Assembly (NCBI GenBank): GCA_902464565.1
Contig: CABQJV010000009.1
Coordinates: forward strand, 1-64,000
Reading direction: 5' to 3'
DNA: 64,000 bases
From: an uncultured Collinsella sp.
Lineage (GTDB): Bacteria > Actinomycetota > Coriobacteriia > Coriobacteriales > Coriobacteriaceae
Shown: in pieces, positions 37,403 through 45,983 of the stretch
How positions within the stretch are numbered: the stretch's first letter is position 1
Layout of the letters: every line of letters begins with the position of its first letter
The notes under the pieces: generated by a model
The model's database searches: none
What the model was told of the DNA's origin: nothing
Seen by the model: only the letters and a program-made list of their open reading frames with translations
Made by a program: the position numbers and the translations under genes

Positions 37403-38428
37403 ATGATTGCAATTTTAAAGCAGAGCGCCAGCGACGAGGCCGTCAGCCACATCGTCAGCTGGATCGAGAAAAAAGGGCTCAAGACCGACGTCTCGCGCGG
37501 CGAGAACGAGACCATCATCGGCCTGGTGGGCGACACGACCAAGATCGACCCGTTCCTGCTCGAGTCCATGGACGTCGTCGAGCGCGTGCAGCGCGTCTCC
37601 GAGCCGTTCAAGCGCGCCAACCGCAAGTTCCACCCCGAGGACTCCGTCATCGACTGCGGCCACGGCGTCAAAATCGGCGGCGACCAGTTCCAGGTCATCG
37701 CCGGCCCGTGCTCCGTCGAGGGCGAGAACCTCATCCGCATCGCCCGCCGCGTGAAGGCCGCCGGCGCCACGATGCTGCGTGGCGGCGCCTACAAGCCCCG
37801 CACCTCCCCGTACGCCTACCAGGGCATGGGTCCCGCCGGCCTGGACCTGCTGTGCGAGGCATCCGCCGAGCTCGACATGCCGATCGTCACCGAGATCATG
37901 GACCCGCGCGACGTGCAGGTCTTCTTGGATAAAAAAATCGACGTCATGCAGATTGGCGCTCGCAACGCCCAGAACTTCCCCCTGCTCAAGGAGGTCGGCA
38001 AGACGCAGACCCCGATCCTGCTCAAGCGCGGCATGTCCGGCACCGTCGACGAGCTGCTTATGGCAGCCGAGTACATCATGAGCGAGGGCAACGACAACGT
38101 CATCCTGTGCGAACGCGGCATCCGCACATTCGAAACCCGCACTCGCAACACCTTCGACCTCAACGCCGTGCCGGTGCTGCACCACCTGTCGCACCTGCCC
38201 GTCGTCGCCGACCCCAGCCACGCCACCGGTTACACCCGCTATGTTGAGCCCATGGCGCTCGCCGCGACTGCCTGCGGCGCCAACGGTCTGGAGATCGAGG
38301 TCCACGACGACCCGAGCCACGCTTGGTCCGACGGTGCTCAGGCCCTCACCCCCGACCAGTTCGACGACACCATGCGCCGCATCCGCGCCATCCGCGAGGT
38401 CGTCTGCCAAGAGACCGTTCAGGAGTAG
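37403..38428 (+). CDS. aroF: 3-deoxy-7-phosphoheptulonate (DAHP) synthase, FL-domain type
   Basis: A 341-residue DAHP synthase condensing PEP and erythrose 4-phosphate. The first ~70 residues form a ferredoxin-like regulatory domain (AILKQSASDEAVSHIVSWIE), as in the Thermotoga and Bacillus-type I-beta enzymes, where it mediates Tyr/Phe feedback. The barrel follows with FQVIAGPCSVEGENLIRIAR, LRGGAYKPRTSPYAYQG, KRGMSGTVDELLMAAEYI, RGIRTFETRTRNTFDL and VADPSHATGY. ATG at 37403 has GAGG six bases upstream. An in-frame ATG at 37331 would add 24 residues across the leader hairpin and is unlikely. Confidence 0.96.
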   Translation: MIAILKQSASDEAVSHIVSWIEKKGLKTDVSRGENETIIGLVGDTTKIDPFLLESMDVVERVQRVSEPFKRANRKFHPEDSVIDCGHGVKIGGDQFQVIAGPCSVEGENLIRIARRVKAAGATMLRGGAYKPRTSPYAYQGMGPAGLDLLCEASAELDMPIVTEIMDPRDVQVFLDKKIDVMQIGARNAQNFPLLKEVGKTQTPILLKRGMSGTVDELLMAAEYIMSEGNDNVILCERGIRTFETRTRNTFDLNAVPVLHHLSHLPVVADPSHATGYTRYVEPMALAATACGANGLEIEVHDDPSHAWSDGAQALTPDQFDDTMRRIRAIREVVCQETVQE

Positions 38429-38431
38429 GCC

Positions 38432-39346
38432 ATGGGTACGGTGAGAAACGCACGCGTTAACCAGGGTGGCCCCAAGTGCGCCGGTATCGTGGGCCTGGGC
38501 CTCATCGGCGGTAGCTTTGCCCGCGGCTATGCGCAGGCGGGCATCCGCGTGCTGGCGTGGGACCCCGATGACGACGTCATGACGGCCGCCAGCATGGGCA
38601 CCGTTGCCGGCGAGCTCAACGACGAGACGCTCGGCGAATGCGACATCATCGTCCTGGCATGCTACCCCGAGGCCTGCATCGAGTGGCTCGAGGCGCACGC
38701 CCAGGCACTCGCCGACGCCACCGACACCGAGGCCATCATGGGCCCCGTGGTGATCGACACCGTGGGCGTCAAGGGCATCGTGTGCGAGCGCGCCTTTGAG
38801 CTTGCCCGCGAGCACGGTTTTTACTTTGTAGGCGCGCACCCCATGGCGGGCACGCAGTTCTCGGGCTACGCGCATTCCCGCGCCGACCTGTTCCAGGGCG
38901 CACCGCTCGTGCTTGTACCGCCCGCGGTAGACGACGCACTTAAGCTTGAGCTTTTGGGCCAGGTGCGCGAGATGGTGCGTCCCTTAGGCTTTGGCAAGTT
39001 CAGCGTAACGAGCGCCGCCGAGCACGACCGCGTCATCGCCTTTACGAGCCAGCTCGCGCACGTCGTCTCCAACGCCTACGTTAAGAGCCCGACCGCTCAG
39101 GTCCACCACGGCTTTTCGGCCGGCAGCTACCGCGACCTCACCCGCGTGGCGCACCTCAATCCGCAGATGTGGTCCGAGCTCATGATCGACGACGCCGATG
39201 CGCTCGCCTTCGAGATTGACCATCTGATCGAATCGCTCGGCGCCTACAGTCACGCCCTTAAGGACCGCGACCAGCGCTATCTGGAGAATCTCCTTGCCGA
39301 GGGCGACCGCATCAAGCGCGCGCTCGACGACGAGGCCTCCCACTAG
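38432..39346 (+). CDS. tyrA: Prephenate dehydrogenase
   Basis: A 304-residue NAD(P)-dependent enzyme of tyrosine synthesis. The N-terminal Rossmann motif is GIVGLGLIGGSFARGYAQAG. HPMAGTQFSGYAHSRADLF carries the conserved catalytic-region histidine and HPMAG block. The C-terminal helical dimerisation domain contains FTSQLAHVVSNAY and RDLTRVAHLNPQMW. There is no ACT domain or chorismate mutase fusion. GGAG upstream overlaps the aroF stop. Confidence 0.94.
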   Translation: MGTVRNARVNQGGPKCAGIVGLGLIGGSFARGYAQAGIRVLAWDPDDDVMTAASMGTVAGELNDETLGECDIIVLACYPEACIEWLEAHAQALADATDTEAIMGPVVIDTVGVKGIVCERAFELAREHGFYFVGAHPMAGTQFSGYAHSRADLFQGAPLVLVPPAVDDALKLELLGQVREMVRPLGFGKFSVTSAAEHDRVIAFTSQLAHVVSNAYVKSPTAQVHHGFSAGSYRDLTRVAHLNPQMWSELMIDDADALAFEIDHLIESLGAYSHALKDRDQRYLENLLAEGDRIKRALDDEASH

Positions 39347-39382
39347 ACCACCCATCACGCCAGGTCGAAAGGACCGAAGCTT

Positions 39383-40489
39383 ATGGCGATTACCATCGAT
39401 ATCGACACCGCACGCCCCTACCAGGTGCATGTGGGCACGTTTTTGCTGGAGCAGGCTGGCCCACTCGTACGCGCCACCGCCGGCGGCACCCGTGCCGTCA
39501 TCGTGACGGACACCAATGTAGGCCCCCTCTACCAGATGCCCGTTAAGCAGAGCCTCGAATCCGCAGGCTACGAGGTGAGCATCTGCACCTTCGAGGCCGG
39601 CGAGGCCCATAAGCGTGCCGAGACCTATGTTGGCATTTTGGAGTTTGTGGCCGAGCACGAGCTTTCGCGCTCCGACGTGATCGTGGCACTCGGCGGCGGC
39701 GTCGTGGGCGACGTTGCGGGCTTTGTGGCCGCCACCTACATGCGCGGCTGCAAGTTTGTGCAAATTCCCACAAGCCTGCTCGCCATGGTAGATTCGTCGG
39801 TTGGCGGCAAGACGGCCATCGACCTGGCAGCTGGCAAGAACCTGGCCGGCGCCTTTTGGCAGCCGAGCGTGGTCATCGCCGATGTGGGGTGCCTGGCGAC
39901 CCTCACGCCCGAGCAGTTCGCCGACGGCTGCGGCGAGGTCGTCAAGCACGCCGTGATCGCAGACCCCGAGCTCTTCGCCGAGCTGGAGAAGACCCCGCTC
40001 ACGCTTGATCTGCTGAACTGCGACGTGGCCCGCGTGGCGCTCATCATCGCCCGCAATATCGACATTAAGCGCGCCGTGGTTGTTGCCGACGAGCGCGAAA
40101 CCAATCAGCGCAAGCTGCTCAACTTTGGCCACAGCGCCGGGCACGCCGTCGAAGCCTGCGAGCACTTTGAGCTCGGCCACGGCAACTGCGTGTCGATCGG
40201 CATGGGCATCATCACGCGTGCCGCAGCCCTGCATGGCATTTGCGATGCTGCACTGCCCGATCGTATTGAGGAACTCTGCGCCCGCCATGGCCTCAAGACC
40301 CGCTGCGACCTAGATGCCGATACCGTCTTTGCCGAGGCGCTCCACGACAAAAAGCGCGCGGGCGACACCATCGACCTGGTAATTCCGCATGACATTGGCC
40401 GTTGCAGCATCGACCGCATGCCGCTTTCCACCTTCCACGATTTGATTGCCGAGGGCCTCGGCCAGAAGGGAGACGTTTCCGCATGTTAG
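39383..40489 (+). CDS. aroB: 3-dehydroquinate synthase
   Basis: A 368-residue NAD- and metal-dependent enzyme converting DAHP to 3-dehydroquinate. Diagnostic segments are VIVALGGGVVGDVAGFVAAT, RGCKFVQIPTSLLAMVDSSV, GGKTAIDLAAGKNLAGAFWQ and LLNFGHSAGHAVEACEHF. The metal ligands (Glu and two His) are in the last segments. It overlaps aroA by 7 bases. Confidence 0.97.
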   Translation: MAITIDIDTARPYQVHVGTFLLEQAGPLVRATAGGTRAVIVTDTNVGPLYQMPVKQSLESAGYEVSICTFEAGEAHKRAETYVGILEFVAEHELSRSDVIVALGGGVVGDVAGFVAATYMRGCKFVQIPTSLLAMVDSSVGGKTAIDLAAGKNLAGAFWQPSVVIADVGCLATLTPEQFADGCGEVVKHAVIADPELFAELEKTPLTLDLLNCDVARVALIIARNIDIKRAVVVADERETNQRKLLNFGHSAGHAVEACEHFELGHGNCVSIGMGIITRAAALHGICDAALPDRIEELCARHGLKTRCDLDADTVFAEALHDKKRAGDTIDLVIPHDIGRCSIDRMPLSTFHDLIAEGLGQKGDVSAC

Positions 40490-41802
40490 CCCGCATCACC
40501 CCGTCCCCGCTCAAGGGCACCGTTCCCGCCATCGCATCCAAATCGATGGCGCACCGCCTCATCATCTGCGCCGCGCTTGCAAACGGCGAGACGCACGTTA
40601 CCTGCAACACGACCTGCGCCGATATCGAGGCCACGGTGCGCTGCCTCACGGCGCTCGGCGCCCGCATCGAGACCGTCGAGGACGGCTTCCAGGTCCACCC
40701 CACCATGAAGAGCATTGAATTTGGCCTGCTTAAAGCCCTTGCCGGCGGCACGCTCGACTGTGGTGAGAGTGGCTCCACGCTGCGCTTTATGCTGCCTGTC
40801 GCCTGCGCGCTGGGCGCGGAGGCGACCTTCGTGGGCCAGGGCCGCCTGGGCGCCCGCCCGCTCTCCCCGCTTTCGGACGAGATCATCGCCGCCGGTTGCG
40901 ACCTGCAGGGCCTGGGCGGTTTTCCGCTCAAGACGAGCGGCCGCATGCGCCCGGGCACCTTTGTGCTTCCGGGCAACGTGAGCTCGCAGTATATCTCCGG
41001 CCTGCTGCTGGCGGCCCCGCTGCTGGCCCAGCCCTCCTGTGTGCAGGTGACCGGCCTTATCGAAAGCCGCCCCTACATCAACCTGACGATCCAGGCCATG
41101 AAGGCCTTCGGCGTCGAGGTCAACGTCGAGCGTATTCCGGCCAAGGACGGCCAGCCCGAGGTCACGAACTTCCGCGTGAGCAGTGGCTCGTACCGCACGC
41201 CCGGCAGCGTAGCCGTCGAGGGCGACTGGTCCAACGCCGCCTTTTGGCTGTGCGCCGGCGCCATCGGCTCCGACCCCATCACTGTCGAGGGCGTGTCGCT
41301 GAGCTCCGCACAGGGCGACCGCAACGTGCTCGCCGCGCTTTCGCGCTTTGGCGCCCGCATCGTGCGCTCCACGAACGCAGCCACCGTCCAGTCCGACAAG
41401 CTCGCCGGCTTTGAGATGAGCGCCCACGACATTCCGGACCTGGTGCCCGTCATCTCGGCTGTGGCATCGCTGGCCCAGGGCCGCACGTTCATCCGTGACT
41501 GCGCACGCCTGCGCATCAAGGAATCTGACCGTCTGGTCACCACCACCCGCGAGCTCACCGCGCTGGGCGCGCAGGTGCGTATTGCAGGTGACGACCTCAT
41601 CATCAAGGGCGTCGATGCCCTTACCGGCGGCGAGGTCGATTCGCACAACGACCACCGCATCGCCATGATGGCCGCCATCGCCGCGAGTCGCGCCACCGGC
41701 GAGGTCGTGATCCACGGGGCCGAGGCCGTCAACAAGTCCTATCCCGATTTCTTCGACCACTACCGCCTGTTGGGCGGCAAGGTCACGCTCGAGGAGGAAT
41801 AG
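40483..41802 (+). CDS. aroA: 3-phosphoshikimate 1-carboxyvinyltransferase (EPSP synthase)
   Basis: A 439-residue EPSP synthase. The N-terminus has SPLKGTVPAIASKSMAHRL and the glyphosate-loop region reads LDCGESGSTLRFMLPVACA. QYISGLLLAAPLL, RIKESDRLVTTTRELTALGA and DSHNDHRIAMMAAIAA follow. The ATG at 40483 lies within the aroB 3' end, implying coupled translation. Confidence 0.97.
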   Translation: MLARITPSPLKGTVPAIASKSMAHRLIICAALANGETHVTCNTTCADIEATVRCLTALGARIETVEDGFQVHPTMKSIEFGLLKALAGGTLDCGESGSTLRFMLPVACALGAEATFVGQGRLGARPLSPLSDEIIAAGCDLQGLGGFPLKTSGRMRPGTFVLPGNVSSQYISGLLLAAPLLAQPSCVQVTGLIESRPYINLTIQAMKAFGVEVNVERIPAKDGQPEVTNFRVSSGSYRTPGSVAVEGDWSNAAFWLCAGAIGSDPITVEGVSLSSAQGDRNVLAALSRFGARIVRSTNAATVQSDKLAGFEMSAHDIPDLVPVISAVASLAQGRTFIRDCARLRIKESDRLVTTTRELTALGAQVRIAGDDLIIKGVDALTGGEVDSHNDHRIAMMAAIAASRATGEVVIHGAEAVNKSYPDFFDHYRLLGGKVTLEEE

Positions 41803-41803
41803 C

Positions 41804-42901
41804 ATGTCCTCGACCTTTGGCAACGTCTTGCATCTGAGTATTTTTGGCCAGTCGCACTCCCCCGCCATCGGCTGCTCGCTCGATGGCATTCCGGCAGGTA
41901 TCGCCGTTGACCTGGAGCAGCTGCAGGCCTTTTTGGACCGCCGCGCCCCCGGCCGTGACGAGACCGCGACCAAGCGCCGCGAGGCCGACGCCGCCCACAT
42001 TATCGCCGGCATAGTTGATGGACACACCACGGGCGCGCCCATCGCCGCGATCATCGAGAACACCAACACGCGCTCCAAGGACTACTCCGAGCTGCGCCGC
42101 AAGCCCCGCCCGGGCCATGCGGATTTCCCGGCACGCGTGAAGTACCACAACATGCACGACGTCGCCGGCGGCGGGCACTTCTCCGGCCGCCTAACGGCCC
42201 CTCTATGCATCGCCGGCGGCATCGCACTGCAGGCGCTCGAGGCCCGCGGCATTCAGGTCATGGCGCACGTGGCGCAGATCGGTGGCATCTCCGATCTGCC
42301 CATGGACGACATGGTCTATCGCGAGGCCGACCGCAAGGCGATTCTTTCGAACGACCTGCCGTGCATTGACCCCGCAGCTGGCGCTCGCATGCGCGAGGAG
42401 ATTCTGGCCGCGCGCGACGAGCTCGACAGCATCGGCGGCATCGTGGAGTGCGGCATCTACGGCCTGCCCGCGGGCATCGGCGACCCCATGTTCGACGGCA
42501 TCGAGAACCGCATCGCGCAGATTGCGTTTGGGATTCCCGCCGTGAAGGGCGTGGAGTTTGGCATGGGCTTTGCCGTCGCCGCCATGCGAGGCAGCGAGAA
42601 CAACGATCCGTATCGCATCGACGCCGAGACCGGCAAGACCGAAGTCGAGTCCAATAATGCCGGCGGCATCCTGGGCGGTATTTCGACCGGCGCACCCGTC
42701 ATGTGGCGCATGGCCGTAAAGCCCACGCCCTCCATTGGCCGCGAGCAGCAGACGGTGGACATGGACGCTATGGAAAATGCCGAGCTCTCGATCCACGGCC
42801 GCCACGATCCCTGCATCGTCCCCCGAGCCGTCCCCGTAGCCGAAGCAGCCGCCGCCCTCGCCATCTGGGACGCTCTCCTCGAGGACGCCGCCCAGCTCTA
42901 A
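41804..42901 (+). CDS. aroC: Chorismate synthase
   Basis: A 365-residue FMN-dependent enzyme converting EPSP to chorismate. Signatures are FGQSHSPAIGCSLDGIPAG, RRKPRPGHADFPARVKY, HDVAGGGHFSGRLTAPLCIA and ESNNAGGILGGISTGAPV. GAGGAGG precedes the ATG and covers the aroA 3' end. Confidence 0.97.
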   Translation: MSSTFGNVLHLSIFGQSHSPAIGCSLDGIPAGIAVDLEQLQAFLDRRAPGRDETATKRREADAAHIIAGIVDGHTTGAPIAAIIENTNTRSKDYSELRRKPRPGHADFPARVKYHNMHDVAGGGHFSGRLTAPLCIAGGIALQALEARGIQVMAHVAQIGGISDLPMDDMVYREADRKAILSNDLPCIDPAAGARMREEILAARDELDSIGGIVECGIYGLPAGIGDPMFDGIENRIAQIAFGIPAVKGVEFGMGFAVAAMRGSENNDPYRIDAETGKTEVESNNAGGILGGISTGAPVMWRMAVKPTPSIGREQQTVDMDAMENAELSIHGRHDPCIVPRAVPVAEAAAALAIWDALLEDAAQL

Positions 42902-42954
42902 CCCGACTCACCTGGGTTGCCTGCCAACTCAGCCGTTACGTGAAAGGGGCCTCC

Positions 42955-44100
42955 ATGGACCTTGCTGACATCCGCCAGGCCATCGATGGCATAGACACCA
43001 CGCTCCTCAACAGCTTTGTCGAGCGCATGGACATTGCCACCGAGGTCGCCAAGTCAAAAATCGAGATGGGCAAGGCCGTCTTCGACCCCGCCCGCGAGCG
43101 TTCCAAGCTCAACAACCTCGCCAGCCGTGCGCCCGAGCGCTACGAGGCGCAGACCATCACCCTGTTCCGTCTCCTCATGAGCATGAGCAAGGCCGAGCAG
43201 CAGCGCTACATCAACGAGCTCAAGGGCATCACGGTGTCGCAAAAGGCCCACGCCACGGCCGCAGCCTATGACATGCCCTTCCCTCAAACGGCCACCGTTG
43301 CCTGCCAGGGCGTGGAAGGTGCCTATAGCCAGATCGCCGCGTGCAAACTCTTCGACGTGCCCGATATCGCGTTTTTCGAGACCTTCGAGGGCGTCATGCG
43401 CGCTGTGCGCGACGGCTTCTGCGAGTTTGGCGTGCTGCCCATCGAGAACTCAACCGCCGGCTCGGTAAACGCCGTCTACGACCTGCTCGCACAGTTCGAC
43501 TTCCATATCGTGCGCTCGCTGCGCCTCAAGATCGATCACAACCTGCTCGTCAAGCGCGGCACCAAGCTCGCCGACGTGCGCGAGGTCTACAGCCACGGCC
43601 AAGCCATTGCCCAGTGTGCCGGCTTTATCGAGTCCCACGACCTGCACGCCACCAAGTACCCAAACACGGCCATGTCGGCCGAGATGGTCGCCAACTCCGA
43701 GCGCACCGACGTCGCCGCCATCGCCTCGCGCAGCTGTGCCACGCTGTATGGCCTCGAGGTGCTGGAGCCCAATATCCAAGACTCGGACAACAACTACACG
43801 CGCTTTGTCGTCATCAGCCGCGAGCCGCGCGTCTACCCCGGCGCCAACCGTACCTCGCTCATGATCACCACGGCCAACGAACCGGGCGCCCTTTATCGCG
43901 TACTCGAGCGCTTCTATGCGCTCAACATCAACCTCATCAAACTGGAGAGCCGCCCCATCCCCGGTCGCGACTTTGAGTTTATGTTCTACTTTGATCTGGA
44001 CTGCCCCTTTGGCAGCAAGGCGCTCGACGACCTGCTCGACTCGATTGACGACGTGTGCGAGAGCTTCACCTACTTTGGCAGCTACACGGAGGTGCTCTAG
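42955..44100 (+). CDS. pheA: Bifunctional chorismate mutase / prephenate dehydratase
   Basis: A 381-residue P-protein of phenylalanine synthesis. Residues ~1-90 form an AroQ-type chorismate mutase (LADIRQAIDGIDTTLLNSFV, ERMDIATEVAKSKIEMGKAV). The dehydratase domain starts VACQGVEGAYSQIAACKLF and includes GFCEFGVLPIENSTAGSVNA. The C-terminal ACT domain has NEPGALYRVLERFYALNIN and LIKLESRPIPGRDFEFMFY, the phenylalanine-sensing ESRP motif. ATG at 42955 has AAAGGGG upstream. It abuts aroE-aroK without a gap. Confidence 0.96.
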   Translation: MDLADIRQAIDGIDTTLLNSFVERMDIATEVAKSKIEMGKAVFDPARERSKLNNLASRAPERYEAQTITLFRLLMSMSKAEQQRYINELKGITVSQKAHATAAAYDMPFPQTATVACQGVEGAYSQIAACKLFDVPDIAFFETFEGVMRAVRDGFCEFGVLPIENSTAGSVNAVYDLLAQFDFHIVRSLRLKIDHNLLVKRGTKLADVREVYSHGQAIAQCAGFIESHDLHATKYPNTAMSAEMVANSERTDVAAIASRSCATLYGLEVLEPNIQDSDNNYTRFVVISREPRVYPGANRTSLMITTANEPGALYRVLERFYALNINLIKLESRPIPGRDFEFMFYFDLDCPFGSKALDDLLDSIDDVCESFTYFGSYTEVL

Positions 44101-45351
44101 ATGACCGATACCGCCGCAACCCGCCCCTACGGCGTACTGGGCCGCGTGCTGGGCCACAGCTACACCCCGACCATCTACAAAGAGCTGGCGGAGCTTGAGT
44201 ACGTGCGTTTTGAGCGCGAGCCCGAGGACCTCGCGGCCTTTATGACGGGCGACGAGTGGGAGGGCACCAACGTGACCATCCCCTACAAGCGCGCCGTCAT
44301 GGAATATCTTGACGAGCTGAGTCCGCTGGCCGAACGCATGGGCAACGTCAACACCATCACGCGCCTGCCCGACGGCCGCCTGCGCGGCGACAACACCGAC
44401 TACTTTGGTTTTCAATGCCTGGTCGAGGAGCTGGGGGTTGAGGTCGCCGGCAAGAAGGCTCTCGTGCTCGGAGCCACCGGCGGCGCCGGCACCACGGCAA
44501 GTATGGTGCTGGGAGACCTGGGCGCCATCGTCGTGCCCGTCGGCCGCACGAGCGAGGTCAATTACGACAACATCTCCCAGCAGTCCGATGCAACGTTACT
44601 CGTCAACTGCACGCCCGCCGGCATGTTCCCCCACTGCCCCGACGCGCCTTGCACGCTCGAAGGGCTCGATGCGCTCGAAGGCGTTATCGACATTGTCTAC
44701 AACCCCGCCCGCACGGGCCTGATGCTCGAGGCCGAGCGCCGCGGTATCCCTTGCATCGGCGGCCTGCTGATGCTCGTGGCCCAAGCGGCACAGGCCGTCG
44801 AGCGCTATACCGGCCAAGCCACCCCGCGCGAGCGCATCCTGGATGTGACGGAGCGTCTGTCCCGCCGCGAGCAAAACATCGCCCTGATTGGCATGCCGGG
44901 CTCGGGCAAAACCCGAGTGGGCGAGCAGATCGCTCAGCTCACGGGCCGCGAGCACATCGACCTCGATCGCGCCCTCGAGGAGCGCCTGGGCATGCCCTGC
45001 GCCGACTTTATCGTCAAGTGCGGCGAGGCGGCCTTCCGCGAGCAGGAGACGGCAGCGCTGGCCGACATCTCCAAGCGCAGCGGCTTGGTTCTCTCCACCG
45101 GCGGCGGCGTGGTTACGCGCGACGAGAACTACCCGCTGCTGCACCAAAACAGCCAGATCGTGATGCTCAACCGCAAGCTCGACGAGCTCGCCCACAAGGG
45201 CCGCCCCATCACCGCGCGCGACGGCATCGACAAGCTGGCCGAGCAGCGTATGCCGCGCTACCGCGCCTGGGCCGACTACATCATCGACTCACGCGACTGC
45301 GCCGCCAACACCGCCCATGCCCTCCTCGACACCCTCCCACCCGCTCTCTAA
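44101..45351 (+). CDS. Fused shikimate dehydrogenase - shikimate kinase
   Basis: A 416-residue two-domain fusion. Residues 1-~255 are AroE: GVLGRVLGHSYTPTIYKELA, GTNVTIPYKRAVMEYLDELS, NVNTITRLPDGRLRGDNTDY and a Rossmann motif LGATGGAGTTASMVLG. Residues ~258-416 are AroK: Walker A IALIGMPGSGKTRVGEQIAQ, shikimate-binding residues in HIDLDRALEERLGMP and FREQE, and STGGGVVTRDENYPLL. It joins two consecutive-but-one steps of chorismate synthesis in one chain, replacing separate aroE and aroK in this operon. Confidence 0.94.
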   Translation: MTDTAATRPYGVLGRVLGHSYTPTIYKELAELEYVRFEREPEDLAAFMTGDEWEGTNVTIPYKRAVMEYLDELSPLAERMGNVNTITRLPDGRLRGDNTDYFGFQCLVEELGVEVAGKKALVLGATGGAGTTASMVLGDLGAIVVPVGRTSEVNYDNISQQSDATLLVNCTPAGMFPHCPDAPCTLEGLDALEGVIDIVYNPARTGLMLEAERRGIPCIGGLLMLVAQAAQAVERYTGQATPRERILDVTERLSRREQNIALIGMPGSGKTRVGEQIAQLTGREHIDLDRALEERLGMPCADFIVKCGEAAFREQETAALADISKRSGLVLSTGGGVVTRDENYPLLHQNSQIVMLNRKLDELAHKGRPITARDGIDKLAEQRMPRYRAWADYIIDSRDCAANTAHALLDTLPPAL

Positions 45352-45353
45352 CC

Positions 45354-45395
45354 AAAACCACCACAAAGGGGACAGGCACCTTTGTGGTGGTTTTT
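45354..45395 (+). terminator. Strong hairpin with T-tract between aroE-aroK and aroQ
   Basis: A perfect 16-bp stem (45354-45369 with 45379-45394, 9-base loop) ends in five T residues. It separates aroQ, whose SD starts ten bases later, from the rest of the operon, so it may act as a partial terminator or RNA-processing site. Confidence 0.85.
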
Positions 45396-45415
45396 CAACC
45401 GCAAAGGAAGCAACC

Positions 45416-45853
45416 ATGAAAGCACTCGTCATTAACGGCCCCAACCTCAACATGCTCGGCATTCGCGAGCCAGGCATCTATGGCAGCGACAACTACGACC
45501 GCTTAGTGCAGATCTGCCAGGAAGCGGGCACTGCACAGGGCTTCGACGAGGTCGAGGTTTTCCAGTCCAACCACGAGGGCAACATCGTCGACAAGATTCA
45601 GGAGGCCTACGGCAAGGTCGACGGCATCGTCATCAACCCGGCCGCCTACACACATACGAGCGTGGCGATCCTCGATGCGCTCAAAGCCGTCGCCATCCCG
45701 GCCGTGGAGGTCCACATTAGCGCCGTCGAAACACGCGAGGACTTCCGCCAGGTGAGCTATGCACGCCTGGCCTGCTTCGCCACCATCACCGGCGAGGGCC
45801 TGCAAGGCTACGCCCACGCGCTGGAGCTGCTGAGGGAACGTCTCGAAAAGTAG
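45416..45853 (+). CDS. aroQ: Type II 3-dehydroquinate dehydratase
   Basis: A 145-residue type II (dodecameric) dehydroquinase making 3-dehydroshikimate. The N-terminus ALVINGPNLNMLGIREPGIY contains the catalytic tyrosine loop. QSNHEGNIVDKIQEAYGK, NPAAYTHTSVAILDAL and VEVHISAVETREDFR complete the active site. AAGGAAG lies upstream of ATG 45416. It supplies the step missing between aroB and aroE in the operon. Confidence 0.97.
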   Translation: MKALVINGPNLNMLGIREPGIYGSDNYDRLVQICQEAGTAQGFDEVEVFQSNHEGNIVDKIQEAYGKVDGIVINPAAYTHTSVAILDALKAVAIPAVEVHISAVETREDFRQVSYARLACFATITGEGLQGYAHALELLRERLEK

Positions 45854-45892
45854 CCTCGCGAGCAAATCCATCAACGCGATTCACACGCTAAT

Positions 45893-45947
45893 AATGCCAG
45901 TGCCGCCAGCAGCAACCTCGCTACTGGCGGCACTTTATTACTGGCAT
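45893..45947 (+). terminator. Nested inverted repeats after aroQ
   Basis: An inner 11-bp stem (45899-45909 with 45923-45933) lies within an outer ATGCCAG/CTGGCAT pair. The inner stem ends in CTTTATTA, a weak T-tract. It probably ends the aro transcript; the outer repeat runs into the -10 of the next gene. Confidence 0.6.
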
Positions 45948-45952
45948 ATAAT
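45947..45952 (+). promoter_or_regulatory. -10 element of the first DUF4869 cassette
   Basis: TATAAT, 32 bases before the start codon. No convincing -35 is present and the outer arm of the preceding inverted repeat touches it, so structure and promoter may be linked. Confidence 0.55.
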
Positions 45953-45983
45953 CATTGCAGTCACACAACGTCTGGAGACGCGC

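Noticed and set aside
37331..37403. In-frame ATG that would lengthen AroF by 24 residues, or serve as an attenuator leader peptide
   Set aside because: It has no SD, crosses the leader hairpin, is not rich in aromatic codons, and the ATG at 37403 has a good SD and fits the family.
40486..42078. A 530-codon minus-strand frame opposite aroA and the start of aroC
   Set aside because: Antisense shadow; the opposite strand has complete aroA and aroC motifs.
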